Notes: generated from the sequence alone by a model not told the origin. Shown: positions 18,810 to 26,205, counted from the first letter of the stretch. The stretch is DNA of 64,000 nt from Lachnospiraceae bacterium (GCA_022792535.1 JAAWBG010000056.1:19441-83440), one strand, 5' to 3'. Made by a program: numbers and translations.

Positions 18810-19175
18810 TTAATTATATTTATCAAAAACTCCCACCTGCACCTGGACTCCTGTGGTAATCCTTTCAAGAGTATTTTCATCCACTCTTCCCATATATTCT
18901 ATGATACAGTCATGGTACAGAGCTGTTACCTGTTCGCACAAGGCTATGCTGTGCTGTTCCAAACCATCTGCTTTACAGGATGATACAAAAACATGAGTAG
19001 GAAGGTTCTGCTTTTTATAAATTTTCGTGGACAATGGCACAATTGTAATCACAGTACTGTATCTATTTGCCCGATTGTTACTGACTACCACTGCCGGACG
19101 CATACCGCCCTGCATATTTCCCTGATATTGTACTCCCAGGTCTACATACAATATGTCACCTCTTCGTATCTTCAT
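18810..19175 (-). CDS. PemK/MazF-family toxin (endoribonuclease)
   Basis: From the preferred start the protein is 121 residues: 'MKIRRGDILYVDLG', then 'GGMRPAVVVSNNRANRYS' and 'TIVPLSTK', the hallmark segments of the PemK/MazF fold. Family members cut mRNA. The open frame extends upstream to 19268, but ATG 19175 has a GAGGAG site and matches the family's normal N-terminus. It overlaps the end of the upstream resolvase-like gene by 20 bp, so the two are probably co-expressed. No classical MazE/PemI antitoxin lies beside it; the partner gene is the obvious candidate. Confidence 0.85.
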   Translation of the reverse strand: MKIRRGDILYVDLGVQYQGNMQGGMRPAVVVSNNRANRYSTVITIVPLSTKIYKKQNLPTHVFVSSCKADGLEQHSIALCEQVTALYHDCIIEYMGRVDENTLERITTGVQVQVGVFDKYN

Positions 19176-19602
19176 CCGCAGTCTTCTCCTCTTTCCACAC
19201 AGGTCTTTTCTCACCAGCCGAACGCCCCATTTCTTCATATATATAATAGCGCATGGTAGAAATTTCAAAAAAGCCTACACCAATACCTGCTGTGTCTCGC
19301 ATAAATTCTTCTAAATCTGATTTATCATCTGTTATATCTGTCAATTCTTTTACAACAATTGTGTCATACTTTCCGGTGAGCAGCAGAACAATCAACATAT
19401 TCACTGCCTCTCTGTCAATATCTCTGCCTGGCCCTTTATGAATAATACATTCCTTCATCAAAGAAATTCCTGCCATACTGCATATCTGCCGATTCTCCTG
19501 AATCATCTTACGAATATTGATTTCTGATTTGTTGGAATTCATAAACATAACTGCCGGATGGCAGGATAAATTGATATTATAACTTTTCACATTACTGCAC
19601 AT
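19156..19602 (-). CDS. resolvase-like protein without visible catalytic serine, paired with PemK toxin
   Basis: A protein of about 148 residues. Its middle (GPGRDIDREAVNMLIVLLLTGKYD, then IVVKELTDITDDKSDLEEFMRD) aligns by eye with the 'R..F..ML..I..GK.D.VIVKDLSR..R....' stretch of serine resolvases. The N-terminal Y-x-R-x-S nucleophile motif and the DNA-binding domain are not apparent. It may be a decayed recombinase domain reused as a regulator or antitoxin; that is inference. The frame opens at 19626, but ATG 19602 is preceded by AAAGGA, so I prefer it. It overlaps the toxin gene by 20 bp. Confidence 0.65.
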   Translation of the reverse strand: MCSNVKSYNINLSCHPAVMFMNSNKSEINIRKMIQENRQICSMAGISLMKECIIHKGPGRDIDREAVNMLIVLLLTGKYDTIVVKELTDITDDKSDLEEFMRDTAGIGVGFFEISTMRYYIYEEMGRSAGEKRPVWKEEKTADEDTKR

Positions 19603-19663
19603 GATAATCACTTGTCCTTTCTTCATTTATGTTCACTGCAACAAAGAGAAGTTTTTGCCGGCA

Positions 19664-19753
19664 TTATCCTCTCATACAGAAAAGCCTTGTCTGCTGTTAT
19701 CTGATAACTGCAAGGCCTGCCTGTATCAGAGGATAACGTGGCGTTTCCGCCAC
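19664..19753. ncRNA. candidate structured RNA or DNA hairpin
   Basis: TTATCCTCTCATACAG (19664-19679) pairs with CTGTATCAGAGGATAA (19721-19736) with one mismatch. Inside are GCCTTG/CAAGGC and GTTAT/ATAAC stems. A GTGGCG-TTTC-CGCCAC tetraloop hairpin follows directly. The compact nesting suggests a folded RNA, but strand and function are unknown. Confidence 0.4.
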
Positions 19754-20273
19754 ATTACCTCTCTGTTCAATCTAAAAAGTTCTCACTTGTCCCCGAACCG
19801 GGTAACATACACTGGGACGTCTGCCATCCCTCGCTGCATTTCCATCATGCCCAACCAGACGGAATCTACAGGCAGCCACTCCCGGAAAATGCTTTCTGCT
19901 GAAATTCCGGCGCTGTTTTATCTCATTATCTCTGATTGCCAAATCAGTAGGCACAACCCTCTGCTCTTTACCTTCACAGACACATATTGATTAGACTACA
20001 TAAACAATATGAGGTAAGTCACAGCACGAAACGGGGTTCTGCCACCCTCTATCCCTATAAATACAAAACAGATAAAAGGCGAAAATAAAATCAGGTGTAT
20101 GCGTGTCCTATTTAATTGTAAATTCTCATGGTTCTTTCAAACCTGTAATTATAATAACTGAAAAGGAATCCTTTTCAGAGTGCCGGAATCCGCTATTTAT
20201 AGCTGATATATGCCACCCGGACAATCGGGATAAGACCGTATAACACTACTTCTGCCCACTTAGCAGCTTGTAC

Positions 20274-20402
20274 GATTAAGCAGGGGAAAGTTTTTCTCCA
20301 CTACTCGTCGAGCACCTCACATGCCGCATCAGCGATAAATTTCCATCTACGGGCTTGTACATAAAAAAACAGACTTCAGATAAATCTGAAATCTGTTTTT
20401 TA
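20274..20402. repeat. copy 1 of a repeated segment ending in a terminator hairpin
   Basis: This segment resembles 22203-22331 over about 100 bp. On the minus strand one reading frame is conserved between copies (QARRWKFIADAACE versus QARIKKFTADTAYE), suggesting a remnant or short peptide gene. It contains the inverted repeat AAACAGA..TTCAGA/TCTGAA..TCTGTTT at 20367-20398. Confidence 0.45.
20363..20402. terminator. bidirectional intrinsic terminator
   Basis: AAACAGA-C-TTCAGA pairs with TCTGAA-A-TCTGTTT around a TAAA loop, with A/T tracts on both sides. It lies 80 bp downstream of the minus-strand gene at 20484. Confidence 0.75.
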
Positions 20403-20483
20403 TCACCTCTGTCATTCACAGATTGCTTTCTTACGCATATTTTCTATGTTTCATTTCTCTTTTCAGAATGATGCCTGGCAAAA

Positions 20484-20927
20484 TTATTTATCATTTTCCC
20501 CAAATTTTTCCTTTGTTGAACATTCATGAAACAGCGACCATGCATATTGGAATCCCAGTTTAAATAAAAGTTCATCATTTTTTGAACAATAATATAGGAA
20601 GTAATCCTCCAGCCTGCGATAATCCTCTATATTAAGCTCTCTTTTTAACCATTCAATGTCAAAATCATTATGCATCAATACCTGGTTATATTCCCAACTG
20701 TTTATAAAACGTTTATAAATTTCATGTATTCTGTTATTTTCATCCCTCACATTTGGAAAAGTTGCTTCCTGCTCTGATTCATGTCCCCCTATTCTGATTA
20801 AAACTTTGCTTCCGTCAGATATTTTTATTTGAAATAAACCCTTTTTTACCCGTTCCATCTCAACTACAGGAAGCTCTGCTTTTTCAAGTTCTTCCAAAAG
20901 TGTAACTGCAAACTTTTCTACATCCAT
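20484..20927 (-). CDS. hypothetical cytoplasmic protein
   Basis: A protein of about 147 residues, acidic, rich in aromatic residues at the C-terminus (RRLEDYFLYYCSKNDELLFKLGFQYAWSLFHEC), without signal or membrane segments. I do not recognise the family. The frame opens with GTG 20936, but ATG 20927 follows a GGGTGG site. It ends before a clear terminator and is probably a single-gene unit within the AT-rich accessory region. Confidence 0.65.
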   Translation of the reverse strand: MDVEKFAVTLLEELEKAELPVVEMERVKKGLFQIKISDGSKVLIRIGGHESEQEATFPNVRDENNRIHEIYKRFINSWEYNQVLMHNDFDIEWLKRELNIEDYRRLEDYFLYYCSKNDELLFKLGFQYAWSLFHECSTKEKFGENDK

Positions 20928-21075
20928 ATGTGCCACCCTTCCTTTTTTATGCTTGTTTGAGGTATTATCTTTTTCCTATATCCTGTCTAAAACAATCTAA
21001 CCTGTTTTCATTCCCCCTTTTTATAGTATAACTAATTAAACATAACTTTCTATCAATAATATATTATAACTGATA

Positions 21076-21099
21076 TTTCAAATTTGAAAAGTCTATAAT
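21076..21099 (+). promoter_or_regulatory. promoter with palindromic operator upstream of small XRE gene
   Basis: A perfect 14-bp palindrome TTTCAAATTTGAAA (21076-21089) lies just upstream of a TATAAT -10 box (21094-21099). A repressor bound there would block this promoter, which suggests autoregulation by the XRE protein. Confidence 0.5.
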
Positions 21100-21123
21100 A
21101 GATAATCATAGGGGGTGCCTACA

Positions 21124-21345
21124 TTGAATGAACGTGGTTCCATAGAAATCCATTTAGATAAATTACTGGAAAATGCTGGACTAAGTAAAAACAAATTCTG
21201 CCAACGTGCTGAATTACAGCGCTCCCAGTTAAATGGATATTTAAACAACACAATCACAAGATTAGATACCGATGTATTGATACGAATTTGTGATACGCTG
21301 AATTGTTCTATCTCTGATTTACTTGAGTATAAACCAAAGCAATGA
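21124..21345 (+). CDS. small XRE/Cro-type helix-turn-helix regulator
   Basis: A 73-residue single-domain HTH protein: 'LDKLLENAGLSKNKFCQRAELQRSQLNGYLN' gives helices 1-4 and 'DVLIRICDTLNCSISDLLEY' the usual final helix of the Cro/C1 fold. The track starts at GTG 21115; the TTG at 21124 lies 6 nt after AGGGGGTG and gives the usual short N-terminus, so I prefer it. A palindrome overlaps its probable promoter. It is likely a DNA-binding regulator of accessory genes. Confidence 0.78.
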   Translation: MNERGSIEIHLDKLLENAGLSKNKFCQRAELQRSQLNGYLNNTITRLDTDVLIRICDTLNCSISDLLEYKPKQ

Positions 21346-21555
21346 AAGCAATTCTTTCTTAAAAAATTGGATTGCCTTTTTCAAATGCAATTCCCTGTAA
21401 CTGATATATCATTCTATCTAAACATACGTTTCATTTATTAGACGTTTTCTTTTTGAAAATAACAATAGGAAAATAATCGGAAATCTAATATTGAGTAGCA
21501 ATAGGAAAATAAAAATTTAGCATCTCTGTTTCAAACATCCGCTCTGATACTATAT

Positions 21556-21888
21556 TTATCCCAGTTTCTCCAACCCATCTGACATTTCCTGTAACATATG
21601 TAGCAGATACTCTTTCTGCTTATCATCCTTTCCCTCCAAAATGCACCTGATGCGCTCTTCATCTGGTATTCCGTTCTTCTGGTCATAGAGCAAAAACGGT
21701 AATGATACACAAAGAGCTTCTGTTAATCTTAAAAAATTCTCCAGAGACATTGTTTTCTTTCCACTTTCTACTCGTTTTATAGAATCTAAAGATAACTCTG
21801 CCCGTTCTGCCAGTTCCATCTGCGTCAGGTTTTCTTTTTTTCGGTATAATTTCACATTATCCGCAATAATATATTTTGTGTCTTCCAA
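21556..21888 (-). CDS. XRE-family helix-turn-helix regulator
   Basis: A 110-residue protein with an XRE domain in residues 8-65 (LYRKKENLTQMELAERAELSLDSIKRVESGKKTMSLENFLRLTEAL) and a short C-terminal helix-rich tail. It starts with TTG after a GGAGG site. It has no obvious toxin partner. Regulator of ICE accessory genes is an inference from context. Confidence 0.85.
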   Translation of the reverse strand: MEDTKYIIADNVKLYRKKENLTQMELAERAELSLDSIKRVESGKKTMSLENFLRLTEALCVSLPFLLYDQKNGIPDEERIRCILEGKDDKQKEYLLHMLQEMSDGLEKLG

Positions 21889-22620
21889 ATAATCTGAACC
21901 TCCATCTTGCTTTAAATAAAATGGTTACCGGATGGACTTCTGCAAAATATACGAGATACATCCAAAATTCGACAAATATAAAAAAAAGAATGCACCCTGT
22001 CACCATAACTTTTGACGTTGTGCATTCTTTCTATGTATATTTTAATAAATATTTTGATTCCTGATACGCAAAAATGGACTATGCCATTCTTTATTTTTTC
22101 TTCTATTTCTACTCCCGTCCGTCCCTTATGTTAATTTTATCATACGGACTATATCTATCAAAACCATATATTACCATTGCCTTTCTTTTTCCTTATTTTC
22201 TGTAATCGAGCAGGAAAGATTTTCTTCCTGCCGCCTCAAAGCTCATATGCTGTATCAGCGGTAAACTTCTTTATGCGGGCCTGTGCACAAAACAAAGCAC
22301 AGAAAATAAAATTCATCTTCTGTGCTTTATCTATGCTTAACTCTCTTCCGGACACTTATTTTGCTTTTCTATCATTCCGCATTTAAGTGCTTTTCGTTCA
22401 GTACAAGTTTCTCTTCACTCAGTTTATCGTTACAAAAACTCCAACTTTGGAACCTCTCAACAAATACATATATTACCTTAATCATAAAAGAAAATCAATA
22501 AAAAGTATTCCACTAAATACGATAAAATCAGACAAACTGCAAAATATCGAAACTTACCTGACATCAAATATCATTCTTAAAATCTCAGAGCAGTCCCTTT
22601 GGCATCTGATATGTTTTCTG
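21889..22620. other. 732-bp gap with hairpins and a repeated segment
   Basis: It holds a hairpin AAAGAATGCA/TGCATTCTTT (21985-22030) with an inner GTCA/TGAC stem, then copy 2 of the repeated segment (22203-22331). The rest is AT-rich. The plus-strand ORF at 22387-22839 has no ribosome site and overlaps the YolD-like gene antisense, so it was not called. Confidence 0.55.
22203..22331. repeat. copy 2 of the repeated segment, possible small hydrophobic peptide gene
   Basis: The segment contains hairpin GCAGGAA/TTCCTGC and a terminator-like hairpin AAAGCACAGAA/TTCTGTGCTTT (22294-22329). On the minus strand an ATG at about 22315 opens a 26-residue frame, MNFIFCALFCAQARIKKF plus 8 residues, with a hydrophobic head and charged tail; the tail matches copy 1. 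CTGTGC at 22281 could alternatively pair with GCACAG, which would disrupt the terminator hairpin. Confidence 0.45.
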
Positions 22621-22947
22621 TCATTCATATTGTTTAATGTTTTCTCCGCTGATATGATAAATATCATCAAAAGCTATTTTCGTATTTACAACCTGGAGCA
22701 GTCTGGCAGATTTGTCAATCCTGGATACCATGCCGGTTACTTTCAGGTACTCATTTTTATGAAAATATGTGACCGATATGATATCATTGATTCTCACCTG
22801 AAGAAGGCTGCGGTTCAGTTCCTCCTGATATTCTTCTGACAGTTCTGCCTTTGGGACGACGATTTTTTCCTTCTTTCGCAGAGCCTCCGGATAGCCTTTT
22901 AAGGCGGCAAAGGGCATAAACTGTTTTGCACGTTCTTCCCGGTTCAT
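22621..22947 (-). CDS. YolD-like protein (partner of Y-family polymerase)
   Basis: From ATG 22947 this is 108 residues, starting 'MNREERAKQFMPFAALKGYPEALRKKE', typical of the YolD-like family that accompanies UmuC-type polymerases in Firmicutes. The ATG begins 1 nt after the polymerase stop, so translation is probably coupled. The frame extends upstream to 23007, inside the polymerase gene, but family N-termini match the later start. Its biochemical role is not settled; a UmuD-like accessory function has been proposed for the family. Confidence 0.85.
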   Translation of the reverse strand: MNREERAKQFMPFAALKGYPEALRKKEKIVVPKAELSEEYQEELNRSLLQVRINDIISVTYFHKNEYLKVTGMVSRIDKSARLLQVVNTKIAFDDIYHISGENIKQYE

Positions 22948-22948
22948 T

Positions 22949-24247
22949 TTAGTTCGTACCACTTTTATGTCCTCCAATCTGTTGGTTCCGTTCCATGGTA
23001 GTGGCATTTTTCTGCAGATTCATTCCTTTCAGAATAGCATTTTTCCCATACTTTTCCTTAATGTCAAGCATGACTTTCTGGAGCTGGTGTTCCCGTTCCA
23101 GAGCTGCCGGGTCTGTAAACAGGTCATACTGCTGATACAGCTCGTCCATAACATGGTTAAAACTCAGATTTACCCGATGGATAGGGGTATACTGGTCAAC
23201 AATCTGTTCATACAGGTTCAGAGCGCAGGAAATAATTGCTCTGGCGGAACTGGTTGTCAGCGTCATGGCAGTTGTTCCATGGGCGGATTTTCTGCCGGAA
23301 CGTGGGGAATATCCCACATGCAGGGTGATGGAGCTGGTAACCAGCCCTTTATCCACCAGTTCCAGGCAGAGAAGGTCTGCCATTTCTTCTACAATCAGTT
23401 TCCCGTCTTCAAAACTGTAATCACAACTCAGCACCTGTCCGCTGGAAATGGAAGTATCTTTTGACTTATAATTTTTAATGTCCGCCATGGTAGTGGATTC
23501 CCTGCCCCATGCATGGTCAATCAGGAGTTCTGCGTCAACACCGAAAAGATGGTACAGCATAGTTTCGTCGGCCTCTGTAATTTCTTTCATGGTATGGATG
23601 CCCACCCGTTCCAGCCGCCTGGCGGTTCCGGGTCCGATTCTCCAGAAATCTGTCAGTGGTTTGTGGTCCCACAGGGTTTTCTGATAGGATTCCTCGTCTA
23701 ACGTACCAATGGGGATGGCTGTCCCCTTTCGGAAACCAGAAGACAGTTCCACGTGTTTGGCGGTGATATCCAGGGCAATTTTTGCCAGATACAGATTTGT
23801 CCCAATTCCAGCGGCGGCGGTTATACCGGTGGTTTCCAGTACATCCAGTATCATTTTCCGGCACAGTTCTTCGGCTGTCAGACGGTACATGGACAGATAA
23901 TCTGTGATATCCATAAATACTTCATCAATGGAATAGGGATGGATATCTTCTTTGGCGATATATTTCAGATAGATACCGTAAATTTCTGCGGAATAATCAA
24001 TATAAAGCTGCATTCTGGGAGGCGCCATGATATATTTTATATTCGGCGGGATTTCAAATACCCGGCATCTTCCGGGTACTCCTGCTCTTTTCATGGAAGG
24101 GGAAACTGCGAGACAAATGGTTTTTTCTGTACGTTCCGGGTCTGCCACCACCAGATTGGTGGTCAGTGGGTCCAACCCCCGTTCCACGCATTCCACAGAC
24201 GCATAGAAAGATTTCAAATCAATACAGATATAAGTTTTCTGACACAT
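22949..24247 (-). CDS. Y-family (UmuC-type) translesion DNA polymerase
   Basis: A 432-residue polymerase beginning 'MCQKTYICIDLKSFYASVECVERG', with the catalytic 'IDLKSFYAS' and 'YSIDEVFMD' motifs that supply the metal-binding carboxylates. The thumb has the helix-hairpin-helix 'FWRIGPGTARRLERVGI', and the little-finger region follows. Such enzymes copy damaged DNA with low fidelity. The frame opens at 24286, but ATG 24247 has a GGAGG site at good spacing and the longer start lies in a leader hairpin. A copy on an ICE may help it survive damage or increase host mutation. Confidence 0.92.
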   Translation of the reverse strand: MCQKTYICIDLKSFYASVECVERGLDPLTTNLVVADPERTEKTICLAVSPSMKRAGVPGRCRVFEIPPNIKYIMAPPRMQLYIDYSAEIYGIYLKYIAKEDIHPYSIDEVFMDITDYLSMYRLTAEELCRKMILDVLETTGITAAAGIGTNLYLAKIALDITAKHVELSSGFRKGTAIPIGTLDEESYQKTLWDHKPLTDFWRIGPGTARRLERVGIHTMKEITEADETMLYHLFGVDAELLIDHAWGRESTTMADIKNYKSKDTSISSGQVLSCDYSFEDGKLIVEEMADLLCLELVDKGLVTSSITLHVGYSPRSGRKSAHGTTAMTLTTSSARAIISCALNLYEQIVDQYTPIHRVNLSFNHVMDELYQQYDLFTDPAALEREHQLQKVMLDIKEKYGKNAILKGMNLQKNATTMERNQQIGGHKSGTN

Positions 24248-24265
24248 GTCTGTTTCCTCCTGTTT

Positions 24266-24392
24266 GACAAAATTCAGGCAGAACACGGTAATGTTCTGCC
24301 TGTGGGAATCAGGTATGATTCCGATTTTTCTCTTATAGGAAATACCGTGTTACTATGAAGTGCTAAAGTATATAGATTTCCTATAAGAGAAA
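24266..24392 (-). promoter_or_regulatory. structured leader of polymerase gene (TATAGGAA hairpin, copy 1)
   Basis: A perfect 17-bp inverted repeat, TTTCTCTTATAGGAAAT (24327-24343) with its complement at 24376-24392, precedes a GGAAT/ATTCC stem and an 11-bp hairpin CAGGCAGAACA/TGTTCTGCCTG followed by AATTTTG. The ribosome site comes next. Related leaders occur at 54618-54815 and 60920-61066. Confidence 0.6.
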
Positions 24393-24525
24393 TCCCTCCG
24401 GGCGGGATGCGCAGCTCGCGGAGCGGAAATCAATTGCTGTGCAATCCGCTCACGCGCGGCAAAGCGCCCAGGTCCCTCATGAGTGAGGGATTCAGGAAGT
24501 TGAAGCGGACCTGTCCGCTTTTTTA
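24393..24525. ncRNA. candidate GC-rich structured RNA with terminator
   Basis: In an AT-rich neighbourhood this stretch has GAGCGGA/TCCGCTC (with inner TTGC/GCAA), TCCCTCA-TGAG-TGAGGGA, and finally AAGCGGAC/GTCCGCTT followed by TTTT on the plus strand. Nested hairpins ending in a T tract suggest a short plus-strand RNA. It overlaps the C-terminal end of the minus-strand zinc-ribbon ORF, so the two calls compete in part. Confidence 0.4.
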
Positions 24526-24878
24526 CAGCGTAAAATGGTTTCCTGTTGTTTTTTATGTTTCCACATGCCATCCATTTTATGCTGATAATTCTTTCGTCTC
24601 CAGTCTTTTTTACGGATTGCGCTGCCAGCTTCTGTATCAATGCTGTTATATGCTTCCAGCGGGGTGGAAGGCCTGTTGCTGCAAAATGGGCAGTCAGGAT
24701 CGTCACAGGTGTCGTCCAGCCACAGATTGCATGAGGCACAGCACCATGAATCATATCTGTAAATATGGAAAATTGTTTTCTGCCCGCACAGAGAGCATTC
24801 AGAATCAGAATGCCATCCTGTCAATTTCCATTTAAACCGTCTGCTGCGAGCTTTCAGGTAATTTTTTCTGTTTTTCAT
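24492..24878 (-). CDS. small cysteine-rich (zinc-ribbon-like) hypothetical protein
   Basis: A 128-residue basic protein with clustered cysteines: CSLCG, CCASC and CDDPDCPFC, consistent with one or two structural zinc sites. There is no signal peptide. No strong ribosome site precedes the start, and its last codons overlap a terminator-like hairpin, so the 3' end is less certain. It may be an element-specific nucleic-acid-binding protein, but no family is recognised. Confidence 0.5.
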   Translation of the reverse strand: MKNRKNYLKARSRRFKWKLTGWHSDSECSLCGQKTIFHIYRYDSWCCASCNLWLDDTCDDPDCPFCSNRPSTPLEAYNSIDTEAGSAIRKKDWRRKNYQHKMDGMWKHKKQQETILRCKKADRSASTS

Positions 24879-24956
24879 AGTACATTGTAAAATACTGATT
24901 TTTGATCATATGGCCATAGGAAACTGGCATTATTATAGCAGGAAAAGCTGGAACTA

Positions 24957-25331
24957 TCAATAAACCATCAATAATTGAACATATTTCTCCTGTTGATGTT
25001 CATCAGAAATCTGACTGCAGAAATCAATGAGCCACTTTCTTTCTCTCTGATACCAGCCTTCGTCCTCATAATAATCTGGATATTCTTTCACAATATCTCT
25101 GTGACGTTCCAACATTTCTTCCATCATTATGTAAAATTCCGGAAACTCTTCATTGATTTTTATTTCATAGTGCATCAAATCTATATTATGAATAATGCAA
25201 ATAATACGCAGATAATCCTGATAAGTCATGGGAATCTGGCCTGTCAGTTTCTGTTTATCTTCCAGGCTGCATAAAGATAAAAAAATTTCTCCTTCTTTTT
25301 TTACTTCCTCTGCAAAAATATCTGAAATCAT
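24957..25331 (-). CDS. hypothetical protein divergent from XRE gene
   Basis: From ATG 25331 (GGAGG site) this is 124 residues: acidic, with many Y, E and I residues and a C-terminal helix-rich region, lacking signal or membrane segments. I do not recognise the family. Between it and the divergent mini-XRE gene lie two copies of a palindromic site (25347-25364 and 25375-25390), so its promoter is probably controlled by the XRE proteins. Confidence 0.65.
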   Translation of the reverse strand: MISDIFAEEVKKEGEIFLSLCSLEDKQKLTGQIPMTYQDYLRIICIIHNIDLMHYEIKINEEFPEFYIMMEEMLERHRDIVKEYPDYYEDEGWYQRERKWLIDFCSQISDEHQQEKYVQLLMVY

Positions 25332-25346
25332 AATTTTCCCTCCTGA

Positions 25347-25390
25347 TTGCCGAATATCCGGTAACACTATTATAGCCGGATATTCGGTAA
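25347..25390. promoter_or_regulatory. paired palindromic operators in a divergent promoter
   Basis: Site A reads TTACCGGATATTCGGCAA on the minus strand (25347-25364). Site B reads GCCGGATATTCGGTAA on the plus strand (25375-25390). They share the core CCGGATATTCGG and face each other 10 nt apart around a TATTATA sequence. A third site lies at 25681-25698. Confidence 0.65.
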
Positions 25391-25435
25391 TGTTCAACCA
25401 GCAAATGTTTTTTATAATAAGTTTGCAGGAAAGAG

Positions 25436-25660
25436 GTGAGTGATATTATCAGCTATGCACCATTTTGGACAACCTTAAAGGAAAAGGGCATTACCCAATA
25501 TCAACTGATAAATAATTATAATTTCAGCACAGGAACATTAGACACTTTAAGGAAAAATAACAGTATCACTATGAAAACTCTGGAAGATATCTGTATCATG
25601 CTGGACTGTGAAATCTGGGATGTAGTTGAAATTATCAAACCGGAAAAAAATAACGAATAA
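25436..25660 (+). CDS. miniature XRE-type regulator, copy 1
   Basis: A 74-residue helix-turn-helix protein: 'SYAPFWTTLKEKGITQYQLINNYNFSTGTLDTLRKNNSITMKTLEDICIMLDCEIWDVVEI'. This is the compact Cro-like fold common in Firmicutes elements. The GTG start follows AGGAAAG; an alternative start a few codons later is possible because both copies share the I-I-S-Y beginning. It is about 60% identical by eye to the next gene, a tandem duplication. Confidence 0.78.
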   Translation: MSDIISYAPFWTTLKEKGITQYQLINNYNFSTGTLDTLRKNNSITMKTLEDICIMLDCEIWDVVEIIKPEKNNE

Positions 25661-25680
25661 AATCGTCAGATACTATTTTA

Positions 25681-25698
25681 TTGCCGGATATTCGGCAA
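25681..25698. promoter_or_regulatory. palindromic operator before second mini-XRE gene
   Basis: TTGCCG-GATATT-CGGCAA has perfect 6-bp arms and matches the two sites in the divergent promoter upstream of copy 1. A TATAAT box at 25721-25726 follows. Confidence 0.6.
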
Positions 25699-25751
25699 CG
25701 TAGAAAAAGAAGCATTTCCCTATAATATTCAATATAGATTGATACAGGGAA

Positions 25752-25970
25752 GTGATTATTATCATCAGCTACAAGCCGCTATGGGACACACTGAAAAAGA
25801 AAAATATCAGCCAATATGCATTGATTAAAGAATATGGATTCAGTACAGGTACTCTGGATTCATTGCGAAAAAATAAAAGTATCACATTAAATACACTACA
25901 CGATATCTGCATGATGTTAGACTGTGAAATTACGGATGTTGTGGAATTTAAAAAATCAGATTACGACTAA
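25752..25970 (+). CDS. miniature XRE-type regulator, copy 2
   Basis: A 72-residue paralogue of the preceding gene (ISYKPLWDTLKKKNISQYALIKEYGFSTGTLDSLRKNKSITLNTLHDICMMLDCEITDVVEF). It starts with GTG after AGGGA. Both copies keep the recognition helix region (FSTGTLDxLRKN), so they probably bind the same or overlapping sites. The stop codon is inside the arm of a terminator. Confidence 0.78.
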   Translation: MIIIISYKPLWDTLKKKNISQYALIKEYGFSTGTLDSLRKNKSITLNTLHDICMMLDCEITDVVEFKKSDYD

Positions 25971-26006
25971 ACGAAACTAAAGATATTCGTTTAGTCGTTT
26001 TTATTT
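25963..26006 (+). terminator. intrinsic terminator after mini-XRE copy 2
   Basis: ACGACTAAACGAA pairs with TTCGTTTAGTCGT (13 bp) and is followed by TTTTTATTT. The stem begins within the last codons of the gene. Confidence 0.85.
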
Positions 26007-26118
26007 GAATTTATAAACCTTGAAATTTTCAGAATATGGCATACATTCCACTCCTTCTCTTTTTCGCTCCTTCATATAAGCAGGAAATAAGAACATTACA
26101 AAGTTCTGCCACAAACGA

Positions 26119-26150
26119 AAAAAGACACCATGTAATCACATGGCATCTTT
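26119..26150 (-). terminator. intrinsic terminator (minus strand)
   Basis: On the minus strand AAAGATGCCATGT pairs with ACATGGTGTCTTT around GATT and is followed by a T run. It lies downstream of the gene at 26206. Confidence 0.7.
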
Positions 26151-26205
26151 AAAAATTTTATATTTTTACAATCATACAATTTTCAAATCTATCTTCACAC
26201 AAAAT

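Larger units (their letters stand above)
19627..20483. other. 857-bp gap with structured, non-coding-like sequence
   Basis: It contains a long imperfect hairpin (19664-19753, separate entry), a 10-bp hairpin CTGAAAAGGA/TCCTTTTCAG at 20158-20178, a segment resembling one at 22203-22331, and a bidirectional terminator at 20363-20402. The 60-residue minus ORF at 19772-19954 has no supporting ribosome site and was not called. Confidence 0.6.

Noticed and set aside
18330-18983. 217-residue plus-strand ORF
   Set aside because: Covers the minus-strand 90-residue gene and toxin gene antisense; no start signal.
19772-19954. 60-residue minus-strand ORF
   Set aside because: Arg-rich, no ribosome site, low-evidence small ORF.
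22387-22839. 150-residue plus-strand ORF
   Set aside because: It runs antisense through the YolD-like gene, has no ribosome site and an unconvincing composition.
24353-24754. 133-residue minus-strand ORF
   Set aside because: Overlaps the Cys-rich ORF in another frame and reads through hairpins; the Cys-rich frame looks more protein-like.
25347-25698. CRISPR-like repeat array
   Set aside because: Only three short, palindromic, irregularly spaced copies in promoters; these fit operators.
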